A DNA stretch of 39,485 nt, taken from contig CACBBE010000009.1 of the NCBI GenBank assembly GCA_902537395.1, positions 1 through 39,485 of the forward strand, read 5' to 3'. The stretch is from an uncultured Synechococcaceae cyanobacterium (GTDB lineage: Bacteria; Cyanobacteriota; Cyanobacteriia; PCC-6307; Cyanobiaceae). Below, in pieces: positions 9,468-18,784 of this stretch (position 1 is the stretch's first letter; each line of letters opens with the position of its first letter). The notes under the pieces are model-generated. The model worked only from the letters and a program-made list of their open reading frames with translations. It was not told where the DNA came from and made no database searches. Both the position numbers and the translations under genes were made by a program.

Positions 9468-9850
9468 TCAAGGCTATGAAGATATTTTAATAAATTGGAC
9501 ATATTTACAGGGTCAATTTCAAAACTTGGCATAGGAGGAGTCAGGCCTCCAGTAACTTGTTTTATTATCTCTTTATCATTCAACCGTTGAGTTATTGAGT
9601 GTAAGTCTGGGCCAACTAGTCCTCTTGCTGTAATTCCATGACATCCAACACAATTTATCTTAAAAAGAGCATCTCCTTCTTCAGCAGAGCCATTAAGCTC
9701 AAGAGTTTCAATAATATATTTGTTATTTTCATGATGATTTACGAAAAATATTGAAAAACAAATCAATAAAACTCCAAATACAACAAAACCAATTTTTAAG
9801 AATTCTCTCCTAAAGTCTCTTCTTGCTGCAGTTGATGAAGATGTTGACAC
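9464..9850 (-). CDS. cytM: Cytochrome cM
   Basis: 128 residues with one N-terminal membrane helix (about 18-37), which probably acts as an uncleaved anchor, and a small class I c-type cytochrome domain. Heme is attached at Cys67-x-x-Cys70-His71 and the likely sixth ligand is Met107 in TPPMPSF. The surrounding sequence ([18 protein letters not shown], LRxxLHSL-like end) matches cyanobacterial CytM, a low-potential cytochrome implicated in suppressing photosynthesis or respiration in light. Start is GTG 9848-9850. It is divergent from petG across 55 bases and translationally overlaps trmJ. Confidence 0.9.
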   Translation of the reverse strand: MSTSSSTAARRDFRREFLKIGFVVFGVLLICFSIFFVNHHENNKYIIETLELNGSAEEGDALFKINCVGCHGITARGLVGPDLHSITQRLNDKEIIKQVTGGLTPPMPSFEIDPVNMSNLLKYLHSLE

Positions 9851-9905
9851 AAAAAATAGTCTCTATGTAACAATTGTGAGTAAGAAATTTAAAAAAGTCA
9901 AAAAA

Positions 9906-10025
9906 ATGATCGAGCCTCTTCTATGCGGAATTGTTTTAGGTTTAGTCCCAATAACTCTTCTTGGATTATTCGTAAGTGCATGGAATCAATACAGAAGAGG
10001 TTCAGGAATGCTGGACATTGATTAA
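9906..10025 (+). CDS. petG: Cytochrome b6f complex subunit PetG
   Basis: A 39-codon frame reads [17 protein letters not shown], a continuing hydrophobic helix, then [14 protein letters not shown]. This is the whole PetG protein, a single-helix subunit needed for assembly and stability of the b6f complex in the thylakoid membrane. The length (usually 37-39 residues) and sequence leave little doubt. Its 3' end overlaps the convergent rsmD by 24 bases. The 5' side shares a 55-base spacer with cytM, so the two electron-transfer genes may share a divergent promoter region. Confidence 0.95.
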   Translation: MIEPLLCGIVLGLVPITLLGLFVSAWNQYRRGSGMLDID

Positions 10026-10601
10026 AAATGTTAATCTTGACTGCCCATAATTTCTTACATCTTTAGTTTCCCACAAAGTACTTTTTTTAATAAATAGATT
10101 TGGAGAATGTTCACAAATAACTGTTGCATCTTTTTTTAAAAGATTGCAATTAAATAATTGATTTAAAACTAATTCATGAAAATCCACATCGTATGGAGGA
10201 TCTAGATAAACAAAATCAAATTTTAATTTTTTTAAATCCATATTTCTAGATGATAAGTTTCTCATGTAATTAGGTTTTGTCCATTTCAAAACGTCTTTAC
10301 AAATAACTTCGATATCATTTCTCCTATTCTCTATGTTCTCCAACGAGAGTAAATTTTCTAAGCAAACTTTTGAGTTTATTTTATTTTTTTCAATTGCAAT
10401 TATTTTACTCGCCCCGTGATTATAGGCTTCACAAGAAATGGTCCCTGTTCCACTAAATAAATCTAACCAGTTACTATTTTCAACTCTTTTGTTCAATATA
10501 TTAAATATGGCCTCTCTAACTCTCAAAGTTGTAGGTCTGGTATAAGAATTATTAGGACTTTTGAGTTTTTTACCACCTATTAATCTTAAGTTAGTTTTCA
10601 T
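10002..10601 (-). CDS. rsmD: 16S rRNA (guanine-N2)-methyltransferase RsmD
   Basis: 199 residues. RsmD methylates N2 of G966 (E. coli numbering) in the 30S head. The N-terminal [12 protein letters not shown]...[15 protein letters not shown] segment is family-specific. The SAM loop is LDLFSGTGT (47-55), EKN follows at about 71-73, and the catalytic YLDPPYD motif has Asp134-Pro-Pro-Tyr137. Its stop lies inside petG on the other strand. It is the last gene of trxA-hisH-rsmD, 13 bases after hisH. Confidence 0.94.
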   Translation of the reverse strand: MKTNLRLIGGKKLKSPNNSYTRPTTLRVREAIFNILNKRVENSNWLDLFSGTGTISCEAYNHGASKIIAIEKNKINSKVCLENLLSLENIENRRNDIEVICKDVLKWTKPNYMRNLSSRNMDLKKLKFDFVYLDPPYDVDFHELVLNQLFNCNLLKKDATVICEHSPNLFIKKSTLWETKDVRNYGQSRLTFLINVQHS

Positions 10602-10614
10602 CCCTAAGCATCTG

Positions 10615-11232
10615 TTATTGAATATTACTCAGCCATCTTCTCAAAAGCTTTTCACCAGTTATTCCAGATTTTTCCGGATGAAATTGACAGGCCAATAAAT
10701 TATCATTCTCTATCATTGCAGTTAATTTTTCAGAGCCATAATCAACCTGAGCTGCAATAATATTAAAATCATCTGGGATTGCATGATAGGAATGTACAAA
10801 ATAGACCCAATTATTTAATTCTTCAATCCCAAATAAAGTATTATTTTTTGTAGGTAAAAGTTGGCACCAACCCATGTGTGGGATTCTTTGGTTAACAATA
10901 TTGGGTATTTTTTGTATTTTACCTTTTAAAATTCCCAACCCTTGAACTTTTCCTTCATCACTAGATTCAAAAAGGAGTTGGAGACCTAAACATATCCCAA
11001 AAAAAGATTTCCCACTTTTAATCCAATTTTTCAAATCAGTTATCAAATCAGTATTTATGAGATTCTTCATCGCTGGATCAAATGCGCCAACCCCAGGAAG
11101 TATTATAGCCTTACAAAGCTTGGAATCATTAAAGTTTTTAATTAATATAATTTCTTCTCCAAGACTTTCTAGAGATTTTGTTACAGAATGAATATTACCC
11201 ATTCCATAGTCTATAAGTCCAATTTTATGCAA
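10615..11232 (-). CDS. hisH: Imidazole glycerol phosphate synthase, glutaminase subunit HisH
   Basis: 205 residues, class I glutamine amidotransferase. It supplies ammonia to HisF in histidine synthesis. The nucleophile is Cys81 in GICLGLQLLF, and the catalytic His185 and Glu187 lie in CQFHPEKSG. The N-terminal IGLIDYGMGN strand is essential to the fold. That forces a TTG start at 11230-11232, since the next Met is residue 11 and would delete the first strand. It starts 11 bases after the trxA stop. hisF is not in this window. Confidence 0.95.
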   Translation of the reverse strand: MHKIGLIDYGMGNIHSVTKSLESLGEEIILIKNFNDSKLCKAIILPGVGAFDPAMKNLINTDLITDLKNWIKSGKSFFGICLGLQLLFESSDEGKVQGLGILKGKIQKIPNIVNQRIPHMGWCQLLPTKNNTLFGIEELNNWVYFVHSYHAIPDDFNIIAAQVDYGSEKLTAMIENDNLLACQFHPEKSGITGEKLLRRWLSNIQ

Positions 11233-11243
11233 AGCTTTTAAAT

Positions 11244-11567
11244 TTATAAATGCTTAGTTAAAGTGCTAGAGAGAGTTGCTTTTGGCACAGCACCAACAAC
11301 GGTATCAACCTTTTGACCTCCTTTAAAGATCATTAACGTCGGAATACTTCTAATTCCGTATTGACTTGCCACATTTGGATTCTCATCTGTGTTTAATTTA
11401 AAAACTTTAATTTTCCCTTCAAAGTCTTTTGAGATTTCTTCTACAACAGGGGCAACCATCCTACATGGACCGCACCATGGTGCCCAAAAATCAACCAATA
11501 CTGGTAGATCACTTTGCAGTACATCCTTGTCAAATGAAGAATCAGTTACGGCTGGAGCTGATGACAT
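11244..11567 (-). CDS. trxA: Thioredoxin (TrxA, m-type-like)
   Basis: 107 residues. The active site WCGPC has Cys32 and Cys35, FWAP precedes it, and the cis-Pro loop RSIPTLMIF follows. This is the main cytosolic disulfide reductase, reduced in cyanobacteria by ferredoxin-thioredoxin reductase or NTR. An AAGGA sequence (11579-11583) lies 11 bases upstream of the ATG. It heads the trxA-hisH-rsmD operon. The upstream spacer carries Yfr1, whose terminator ends about 90 bases before the start, so trxA needs its own promoter in 11568-11658. Confidence 0.96.
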   Translation of the reverse strand: MSSAPAVTDSSFDKDVLQSDLPVLVDFWAPWCGPCRMVAPVVEEISKDFEGKIKVFKLNTDENPNVASQYGIRSIPTLMIFKGGQKVDTVVGAVPKATLSSTLTKHL

Positions 11568-11658
11568 AATTTAAGTATTCCTTTTTGCAAATTTAGCAGG
11601 CAATTCTTTTAAGTGATGATTTCATTACAGATTAAATAATATAAGTAACAAAATATCT

Positions 11659-11680
11659 AAAAAAGCCCGATTAATCGGGC
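11659..11680 (-). terminator. Rho-independent terminator of Yfr1
   Basis: A perfect 16-base palindrome GCCCGATTAATCGGGC followed on the minus strand by six Ts. It is the 3' end of Yfr1 and would also stop any read-through from guaB before trxA. Confidence 0.9.
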
Positions 11681-11715
11681 GATTTAGTGTGTGAGGAGTA
11701 TGGGGTTTCCCCCAT
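11659..11715 (-). ncRNA. yfr1: Yfr1 small regulatory RNA
   Basis: Minus-strand reading gives a 5' hairpin ATGGGG-GAAA-CCCCAT (11715-11700), the unpaired 11-mer ACTCCTCACAC (11699-11689), a short A/T-rich link, then the hairpin GCCCGATT/AATCGGGC (11680-11665) and six Ts (11664-11659). This layout of two stem-loops around an exposed ACUCCUCACAC is the definition of cyanobacterial Yfr1. Yfr1 was described in the guaB-trxA spacer, exactly as here. In Prochlorococcus MED4 it base-pairs with the ribosome-binding region of outer-membrane porin mRNAs. The exact 5' end is uncertain by a few bases. Confidence 0.93.
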
Positions 11716-11718
11716 CAT

Positions 11719-11724
11719 TTTATA
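11719..11724 (-). promoter_or_regulatory. Putative -10 element of Yfr1
   Basis: The minus strand carries TATAAA here, ending 3 to 5 bases before the first bases of the Yfr1 hairpin. That places it slightly close to, but compatible with, a start at the first G run (11713-11709). No clear -35 box is visible, which is usual for Prochlorococcus. Confidence 0.5.
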
Positions 11725-11797
11725 ATAACTCCTAATTAGAAAATTTTTCAAATTAATACTTAATTCACTTAGGATTTATAACTTTGCTCTAAGTGAA

Positions 11798-12961
11798 CTA
11801 CTTACCCATCCCAAGCTGCTGAGCTTTTTGATAAACCTTACCTTCTGTGAGAAGCGATGGTGCGATAACTATTTCAACTTCTTGCATTTCTTTAATATTT
11901 TTTGCCCCTAGAGTACTCATTGAGGTTCTAATGGCTCCTATTAAATTATGTGTCCCATCATCAAGTAAGGCCGGGCCTTTAATTATTCTTTCTAAGGATC
12001 CTGTAGAACCAACTTCAATTCTTGTGCCCCTTGGCAGTACTGGACTTGGAGTAGCCATACCCCAGTGAAATCCCTTACCTGGAGCGTTTGAGGATTTAGC
12101 TATTGGGGATCCAATCATTACAGCATCTGCTCCGCATGCTAAACATTTACAGATATCTCCTCCAGTAACAATTCCTCCATCACCAATAATAGGAATATAA
12201 CGACCACTTTCTTTAAAGTAATCATTTCTTGCCGCACTACAATCAGCAATTGCAGTTGCTTGTGGGATTCCAATTCCCAATACTCCTCTTGATGTACATG
12301 CCGCTCCAGGTCCTATCCCAACCATCAATCCTGCGACTCCAGCATCCATGAGAAGTTTCGCAACTTCGTAAGTAACACAATTACCCGCTACAACTGGGAC
12401 ATTCATAGATTGACAGAGATCTTTAATATTTAAGGTTTCCTTACCTTCCATACTTAGATGTTCAGTAGAAACAACCGTTCCTTGAAGAAAAAATAAATCT
12501 ATTTTGGAATTATTAAGTGTTTCTTTAAACTTAATAGCAGCTTGCGGAGTCCCACTAAAAGCTGCTATGCCTCCTCTTTCTTTCACCTCATTTATTCTTT
12601 GTACAATCAATCCCTCCTTGACCGGTTCACTGTATATTTTCTGCATTAATGGAACAAAATCATTCTTCCCGACTGATGCTATTTGGTTCAATATTTCATC
12701 AGGGTTTTCATATCGTGTTTGTATGCCCTCCATATTAATAACCCCTAGGGAACCTAATTTTGTGAGCTCTACAGCCGTATTTACATCGACAACACTATCC
12801 ATGGCACTAGCGACTATAGGAACTTCTCTTTTGAAATCACCTATTGACCAAGAAGGATCAGTCAAATCGTAATCAAGTGTTCTATTACCAGGGACTAAAG
12901 CTATTTCATCGATGCCATAAGCCCTTCTGACTTTTTTATTTAAACCAAGTTCAATATTCAC
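11798..12961 (-). CDS. guaB: IMP dehydrogenase, short CBS-less form (GuaB3-type)
   Basis: 387 residues, about 100 shorter than standard GuaB because no CBS pair interrupts the barrel. IMPDH oxidises IMP to XMP, the first step to GMP. The catalytic loop GPGAACTSRG carries Cys222. The phosphate-binding region IIGDGGIVTGGDICKCLACGADAVMIGSP and the later PRGTRIEVGSTGSLERIIKGP segment are conserved. This form resembles the cyanobacterial and actinobacterial IMPDH-related GuaB3 group, of which at least one cyanobacterial member is reported to be an active IMPDH. Start is GTG 12959-12961. Yfr1 follows about 80 bases downstream. Confidence 0.9.
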   Translation of the reverse strand: MNIELGLNKKVRRAYGIDEIALVPGNRTLDYDLTDPSWSIGDFKREVPIVASAMDSVVDVNTAVELTKLGSLGVINMEGIQTRYENPDEILNQIASVGKNDFVPLMQKIYSEPVKEGLIVQRINEVKERGGIAAFSGTPQAAIKFKETLNNSKIDLFFLQGTVVSTEHLSMEGKETLNIKDLCQSMNVPVVAGNCVTYEVAKLLMDAGVAGLMVGIGPGAACTSRGVLGIGIPQATAIADCSAARNDYFKESGRYIPIIGDGGIVTGGDICKCLACGADAVMIGSPIAKSSNAPGKGFHWGMATPSPVLPRGTRIEVGSTGSLERIIKGPALLDDGTHNLIGAIRTSMSTLGAKNIKEMQEVEIVIAPSLLTEGKVYQKAQQLGMGK

Positions 12962-13127
12962 GGTAGATTACATTTATTCTGATTAAATTAACAACTAAAG
13001 GGGTATTAAGCCAAGGTTTATTCAAAAACAACAGGTTTTATTTTGATTTGTGTGTAAATGTGAGTATTTGGGAATTAAATAAATCTTTTTTTTTATTCAT
13101 TATGACAATCAGCGATTATTATTAAAG

Positions 13128-13133
13128 AAAGGA
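13128..13133 (+). promoter_or_regulatory. Shine-Dalgarno of gyrA
   Basis: AAAGGA lies 7 bases before the gyrA ATG and supports that start. It is one of the few good ribosome-binding sites in the window. Confidence 0.6.
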
Positions 13134-13140
13134 TTTTTGT

Positions 13141-15738
13141 ATGTCTGATATTTTAGATTCCGATAACTCAGGATTAAGCGAAGATAACGACCGAATTATT
13201 CAAACTGACCTAAGAAATGAGATGTCTCGTTCATACCTTGAGTATGCAATGAGCGTTATAGTTGGTCGTGCTCTGCCAGATGCAAGAGATGGATTAAAAC
13301 CTGTTCATAGAAGAATTCTTTATGCAATGTATGAACTTGGTTTGACTAGCGGTAGACCATACAGAAAATGTGCAAGAGTTGTAGGAGAAGTACTTGGTAA
13401 ATACCACCCTCATGGCGATACTGCTGTTTATGATGCTTTGGTGAGAATGGCCCAGGATTTCTCTATGAGGATGCCACTCATAGATGGCCATGGAAACTTT
13501 GGTTCTGTTGATAACGACCCTCCAGCAGCAATGAGATATACAGAATCTCGTTTACAGTCTCTAACGGATGAAAGTTTATTAGAGGATATTGAATCTGAAA
13601 CTGTAGATTTCGCCGATAATTTTGACGGTTCTCAGCAAGAGCCTACAGTTCTTCCCGCTAGGATCCCTCAACTACTTTTAAATGGATCATCTGGAATAGC
13701 AGTAGGAATGGCAACTAATATTCCACCTCATAACTTAGGGGAATTAATTAATGGTCTTAAATCAATAATCAAAACCCCTTCAATTAAAGATAGTGAACTT
13801 TTTGAAATAATTAAGGGTCCTGATTTTCCCACAGGTGGCCAAATTTTAGGCAGAGACGGTATTAGAGAAACATTCAAAACAGGAAGAGGGTCGATAACCA
13901 TGAGAGGGGTAGCAAATATTGAGCAAGTTAGATCCATTGGTAGAGCAGAGAAAGATGCAGTAATAATTACAGAGCTTCCATTTCAAACCAATAAAGCTGC
14001 ATTGATAGAAAGAATTGCTGATTTGGTTAATGAAAAAAAATTAGAAGGTATTTCTGATATTAGAGATGAAAGTGATCGAGATGGGATGAGGATTGTTATT
14101 GAACTAAAAAGAGATGCCTACCCACAAGTAGTTTTAAATAATTTATTTAAGTTAACACCTCTGCAAAACAACTTTAGTGCAAATATCCTTGCTCTAGTAA
14201 AAGGAGAGCCCACAACACTTTCTCTTAGGAAAATGTTAGAAGTTTTTCTAGATTTTAGGGTTGAGACAATAAGGCGAAGAACAACATTTTTATTAAAAAA
14301 GGCAGAAGAAAGAGATCATATTGTAAAGGGTCTTTTATTGGCCTTAGATGCTATGGATGAAATCATAAATCTAATAAGATCAGCGAAAGATTCAATATCA
14401 GCTCGAGAAAAATTACAAAAAGACCATAAATTATCTTCCATACAGGCAGATGCAATTCTACAAATGCAGTTAAGAAGATTAACAGCACTAGAAGCAGATA
14501 AGATCAAAGGAGAGCATAATGAGTTAACCCGAAAAATCAATCTATATCAGCAAATACTAAATAGTAAAGAAAGAATTTTTGAAATTATTCTTGAAGAACT
14601 TAATAAAATCGATGAAAGATTCTCTTCGCCTAGGAAAACAGAAATACTTGATTTAGGCGGCGGATTAGATGATATTGATCTCATAGCTAATGACAGATCC
14701 GTAGTTCTATTAACTGAAGCAGGTTATTTAAAAAGAATGCCTGTTAACGATTTTGAATCTACCAGTCGTGGTTCAAGGGGTAAAGCTGGCACAAAAACTA
14801 AAGAAGATGATGACGTAAAATTATTTATAAGCTGTAACGATCATGATACTCTTGTGCTTTTCAGTGATAGAGGAGTAGCTTATGCTCTCCCAGCATATAG
14901 GGTTCCTATGAGTAGCAGAACAGCAAAAGGGACTCCATCAGTTCAACTTCTCCCCATTCCTAGAGAAGAAAAAATTACTTCACTAGTTGCTGTGGATTCT
15001 TTTGTTGACGATCGTTATTTATTAATGCTAACCAAAGCTGGCTTTATAAAAAGAACTGCACTTTCTGCTTTCTCAAAAATTCGCTCAAATGGACTAATAG
15101 CAATTAATCTTGAGGATGGAGATGCCCTAACCTGGGTCAGATTATCAAAAGAAGGTGATAGTGCTTTAATTGGATCTAAAAAAGGCATGGCGATTCATTT
15201 CAGACTAGATATCAATGAATTAAGACCACTTGGCAGAACAGCAAGAGGGGTTAAATCAATGAACTTGAGAGAAGGAGACAATCTAGTTTCTATGGATGTT
15301 TTAACATCTAATTTGGTTGATCAATTGGATAAAATTGAGGATTTCACAGAAGATCTTGATGATAATATTGAGGAAAACTCTTCAGATGGTCCATGGGTAT
15401 TAATAGCAAGTGCATTTGGACTTGGAAAGAGAGTACCAGTAGCTCAGTTTAGATTACAAAAAAGAGCAGGCATGGGTTTGAGAGCAATAAAATTTAGAAT
15501 TAAAGATGACCAGCTAGTTTGTTTGAAGGTCCTTGGCGAGGGAGAAGAATTACTGCTTGTGACAGAAAAAGGCGTAATAGTGAGAACAAACGCCGATAAA
15601 ATCTCTCAGCAATCCAGGGCAGCTACAGGAGTAAAATTACAAAGATTAGATGAAGGTGATCATTTATCTGAAGTGGTTTTGGTACCTCGTGAACAAATAG
15701 AAGAAAAAGACCAACCCAGCTCAGTTGAACAAAATTAA
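13141..15738 (+). CDS. gyrA: DNA gyrase subunit A
   Basis: 865 residues, the usual length. GyrA breaks and rejoins DNA and, with GyrB, introduces negative supercoils. The catalytic tyrosine is Tyr133 in AAMRYTE. The N-terminal [28 protein letters not shown] block and the quinolone-region [20 protein letters not shown] are intact. The C-terminal six-blade wrapping domain starts near 510. Its GyrA box (T541 to G547, TSRGSRG) is degenerate against the bacterial QRRGGKG consensus. An acidic tail is present. crtL follows after 24 bases. Confidence 0.98.
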   Translation: MSDILDSDNSGLSEDNDRIIQTDLRNEMSRSYLEYAMSVIVGRALPDARDGLKPVHRRILYAMYELGLTSGRPYRKCARVVGEVLGKYHPHGDTAVYDALVRMAQDFSMRMPLIDGHGNFGSVDNDPPAAMRYTESRLQSLTDESLLEDIESETVDFADNFDGSQQEPTVLPARIPQLLLNGSSGIAVGMATNIPPHNLGELINGLKSIIKTPSIKDSELFEIIKGPDFPTGGQILGRDGIRETFKTGRGSITMRGVANIEQVRSIGRAEKDAVIITELPFQTNKAALIERIADLVNEKKLEGISDIRDESDRDGMRIVIELKRDAYPQVVLNNLFKLTPLQNNFSANILALVKGEPTTLSLRKMLEVFLDFRVETIRRRTTFLLKKAEERDHIVKGLLLALDAMDEIINLIRSAKDSISAREKLQKDHKLSSIQADAILQMQLRRLTALEADKIKGEHNELTRKINLYQQILNSKERIFEIILEELNKIDERFSSPRKTEILDLGGGLDDIDLIANDRSVVLLTEAGYLKRMPVNDFESTSRGSRGKAGTKTKEDDDVKLFISCNDHDTLVLFSDRGVAYALPAYRVPMSSRTAKGTPSVQLLPIPREEKITSLVAVDSFVDDRYLLMLTKAGFIKRTALSAFSKIRSNGLIAINLEDGDALTWVRLSKEGDSALIGSKKGMAIHFRLDINELRPLGRTARGVKSMNLREGDNLVSMDVLTSNLVDQLDKIEDFTEDLDDNIEENSSDGPWVLIASAFGLGKRVPVAQFRLQKRAGMGLRAIKFRIKDDQLVCLKVLGEGEELLLVTEKGVIVRTNADKISQQSRAATGVKLQRLDEGDHLSEVVLVPREQIEEKDQPSSVEQN

Positions 15739-15762
15739 AAGCCTTATGGTTAGCTAAATAAT

Positions 15763-16974
15763 ATGGAAATACTTGATATTTTAATTTTAGGTTCAGGTCC
15801 TGCAGCATTATGTTTAGCTTCAGAATTAGCCAAGCAGGATCTAAATATTAAGGGAATATCAACAAAATCTCCAAATGAAAAATGGGAGAATACATATGGT
15901 ATCTGGGCATCTGAACTAGAAGAGTTAGGTTTAGAGTCCTTGTTATCTCATAGATGGTGTAAAACAGTTAGTTTTTTTGGAGATGGGGAAAATAAAAAAG
16001 GGGATACTCCGACAAAACACAAATACGATTATGGTTTAATAAATCAAGAAGCCTTTCAAAATGAGCTTTTAAAAAAATGTAAAGGGATTGAATGGTTGAA
16101 TGAAACAGCAAAAGACATTAAAGAAAAAAATAAACTATCTGAGGTAATTTGTTTTTCAGGTCTCAAAATAAAGGCGAGATTAGTTATTGACGCAAGTGGT
16201 CATAAAAGTAATTTTGTAAAAAGACCAGTTCAAAATGAAATCGCTCAACAAGCTGCTTACGGAATTGTAGGTAAATTCACATCACCACCTGTTAATAAAG
16301 AACAATTTGTTCTAATGGATTTTCGTCCAAATCATTTAAACAATGAAGAAAAGTTATTATCTCCCTCCTTTCTTTATGCAATGGATCTTGGCAACGAGAC
16401 TTTTTTTGTTGAAGAAACTTCATTAGCTAGTTATCCTGCATTATCCCAAGAAAATCTTAAAAAAAGACTTTATAAAAGACTAAATAGTAAGGGTATTGAG
16501 GTTAGTGAAATTTTTCATGAAGAGAATTGCCTTTTCCCTATGAATCTACCCCTCCCGTTTAAAAAACAATTTGTACTTGGTTTCGGCGGGGCTGCAAGTA
16601 TGGTTCATCCTGCATCAGGATACATGGTTGGATCTTTATTAAGAAGGGCTCCACTCCTTGCACAAAAATTAGCAATCTTTTTAAAAGAACCTCATCTAAG
16701 TTCACTTGAGTTAGCTTCAAAAGGTTGGGAAATCCTATGGCCTTACGAGTTAACACAAAGGCATAAACTTTACCAATATGGACTAAGAAGATTGATGAGT
16801 TTTGACGAAAGTAGGTTAAGAAGCTTTTTCTCGAATTTCTTTAGATTATCAACCAATGAATGGGTAGGTTTTCTTACTAATACACTTCCACTTCCAAAAC
16901 TAATTTACGTTATGAGTAAGATGTTTATAAATTCACCTCTAAAAGTAAAACTAGGAATGCTCAAGTTAAATTAA
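15763..16974 (+). CDS. crtL: Lycopene cyclase, CrtL family (probably beta)
   Basis: 403 residues. CrtL cyclases form the ionone rings of carotenes on lycopene. The N-terminal dinucleotide fold is ILILGSGPAALCLASELA (6-23), with the cyclase segment WENTYGIWASELEELGL near 40-57 and DASGHKS near 143. The later FVLGFGGAASMVHPASGYMVGSLLRRAP region matches the plant-type cyclase signature. Prochlorococcus encodes both a beta and an epsilon paralogue. I judge this one to be beta, but sequence inspection alone does not prove ring specificity. It lies 24 bases downstream of gyrA and is convergent, 5 bases apart, with the GH57 gene. Confidence 0.88.
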   Translation: MEILDILILGSGPAALCLASELAKQDLNIKGISTKSPNEKWENTYGIWASELEELGLESLLSHRWCKTVSFFGDGENKKGDTPTKHKYDYGLINQEAFQNELLKKCKGIEWLNETAKDIKEKNKLSEVICFSGLKIKARLVIDASGHKSNFVKRPVQNEIAQQAAYGIVGKFTSPPVNKEQFVLMDFRPNHLNNEEKLLSPSFLYAMDLGNETFFVEETSLASYPALSQENLKKRLYKRLNSKGIEVSEIFHEENCLFPMNLPLPFKKQFVLGFGGAASMVHPASGYMVGSLLRRAPLLAQKLAIFLKEPHLSSLELASKGWEILWPYELTQRHKLYQYGLRRLMSFDESRLRSFFSNFFRLSTNEWVGFLTNTLPLPKLIYVMSKMFINSPLKVKLGMLKLN

Positions 16975-16979
16975 TATTT

Positions 16980-18563
16980 TTATTTTCGCCAATCATCAAT
17001 ATTAATATTTTGGAAGACTTTATCCTCTTCCTCAATATCTTCAAGAAATTTTAAATTAATATTAGAAAGATTTTTAATCATTTCAACCAATTTCCAGAAC
17101 CTGAATAAGTGTCTTTCTATTCTCTCTTTTGCGAGTTCAGTTGTGGTTCCAGCTCTTAGAATAAAACTCCAATCAGAAGACTCAGAAAGAAGTAGTTCTC
17201 TTGCGGCTTGCTTGAAGAGTCTTTGAGATAAATCATTATTAAAATTTTCCAAGCACAAATCTACAAATGTTGAGCCTGCCTTTGTGATTTCTGGAACGAT
17301 CCATGCATTTGCATCATTAATCCAGTAATTATGGTAACCACCTTGTCCCCAGCTTGATGGCGATGGCTCACAAATCTGAAGATTTGGTTTTTGCACTAAA
17401 AATTCTTTTAAATTTGTGAGCTTAATTGAATATTTACTAGAGTTCTTTAGTATATTTTCAATAAAAAAAGGTCCCTCATACCACCAATGACCAAATAACT
17501 CTGCATCAAATGGGGCTACCAATAAAGGCTTAAAGGAAGAGGATAAAGTCAATTTTTCTAGTTGTTTGGATCTATCTAGAAGATAGGTATCAGCATGTTC
17601 TGCTGCCTTATTTTTGGCTTCATTTTCAAGGTAAAACTCTTTTTCCCCTAAAGAAATTTTTTCATCTGTAATCTTATGAAACTTTAAACCCAAAGGTCTT
17701 TTTGATGAAATACCCTTCTTTTGGAGCTTTGAGAGAGGTAATTCCCACCCCAAATCTTTATGAAATTCCCTATAGACTTTGTCGCCTGGAAACCCATCCT
17801 TAGCGGACCAAACGGGCAAGGTGGACTCACTATCTCTCCCGAAAAATGCCACTCCTTTTTTAGAGCATATTGGAGCATATACACCATATCTAGGCCTTGG
17901 TGTGGAGTTTAAAATCCCGTGTCCATCTAGGATTGTATATCTTATTCCAGAATTAAATAGTATTTCATCTAAACCCTCATAATACGCACATTCAGGTAAC
18001 CAAATACCTAAAGGCTTTGTTTCAAGAATATTTTCATGGCTTCTAATGGCTGTATTAATTTGTCCTTTTACAGTTTCAGGATTCTCCCTTAAAATTGGCA
18101 GATAACCGTGAGTAGCAGCACAAGTAAGAATATCCAAATTTCCAGAGTTTTTTAAAACCCTAAACCTCTCAATTAAATTTCCAGAACAATTTTGCCAGTA
18201 TAAGTATTTATCATTAAGATTGTTCTTTAAAAATGCAGAGGCATTTTTTTCTTCTAGTGGCAGTTCGTTTAGGAAATCATTCCTTGTTTTAATCCAGCTT
18301 GGGAAAGTTTCTTGAATTTGTTTATTATTTAGAAGTGATAATAATGTTGGAGATAAACTAATAGTAAGTTTTGTATTTTCAGGATTTTCATTTTTGGAAG
18401 ATTCTATTGATTGAAGTAATGGTATATAACATTCCAGAATCGCCTGAAATAACCAATCCTCTTCTAAGGAGTTTTTCTCATTTTTTCTGACATAAGGTAG
18501 ATGAGCATGTAAAACTATAGCTAACTGGCCTAAAACATTATTTTTAGAGTATTGCCCATTCAT
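16980..18563 (-). CDS. GH57-family 1,4-alpha-glucan branching enzyme
   Basis: 527 residues. Conserved GH57 regions are the N-terminal HAHLPYV (19-25), the nucleophile region GIWLPECAY with Glu191, and PFDAELFGHWWYEGP with Asp353 as the likely acid/base. The C-terminal DUF1957-like helical part includes GQGGYHNYWIN and ARELLL. This arrangement, with DUF1957, matches GH57 branching enzymes of Thermus and cyanobacteria and differs from 4-alpha-glucanotransferase members. It would create alpha-1,6 branches in glycogen in the cytosol. It is divergent from leuA across 221 bases and convergent with crtL. Confidence 0.9.
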   Translation of the reverse strand: MNGQYSKNNVLGQLAIVLHAHLPYVRKNEKNSLEEDWLFQAILECYIPLLQSIESSKNENPENTKLTISLSPTLLSLLNNKQIQETFPSWIKTRNDFLNELPLEEKNASAFLKNNLNDKYLYWQNCSGNLIERFRVLKNSGNLDILTCAATHGYLPILRENPETVKGQINTAIRSHENILETKPLGIWLPECAYYEGLDEILFNSGIRYTILDGHGILNSTPRPRYGVYAPICSKKGVAFFGRDSESTLPVWSAKDGFPGDKVYREFHKDLGWELPLSKLQKKGISSKRPLGLKFHKITDEKISLGEKEFYLENEAKNKAAEHADTYLLDRSKQLEKLTLSSSFKPLLVAPFDAELFGHWWYEGPFFIENILKNSSKYSIKLTNLKEFLVQKPNLQICEPSPSSWGQGGYHNYWINDANAWIVPEITKAGSTFVDLCLENFNNDLSQRLFKQAARELLLSESSDWSFILRAGTTTELAKERIERHLFRFWKLVEMIKNLSNINLKFLEDIEEEDKVFQNINIDDWRK

Positions 18564-18760
18564 ACTTTTTAAATTTATGCCTTTAGTTTTATAAAAAATC
18601 GAAATTTTTTTATAAAAAAGTCTTTAATCATAAAACAATACTTTAAAAATTTAAGTATTTGATTTTTTTTTTCAGAATTTTAATCAATATTATTTAAGTT
18701 ATAAGCTTTCAGCAAACTTTTATTGAACTAAATCTAGTCAAATTTTTTTAATTAGCTTAA

Positions 18761-18766
18761 TATAAG
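18761..18766 (+). promoter_or_regulatory. Candidate -10 element of leuA
   Basis: TATAAG lies 18 bases before the leuA ATG. That predicts a very short leader of about 10 bases. There is no visible -35 box, and this rests on sequence match alone. Confidence 0.3.
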
Positions 18767-18784
18767 ATTAGTTTATTCTCTCTA

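Noticed and set aside
11659..11680. Reading the hairpin only as the guaB terminator.
   Set aside because: The 11-mer, the 5' hairpin and the -10 show it is the 3' end of Yfr1, although it can also stop guaB read-through.
12504..12872. A 122-codon frame antisense to guaB.
   Set aside because: It is fully inside a conserved gene with no ribosome-binding site; it is a shadow.
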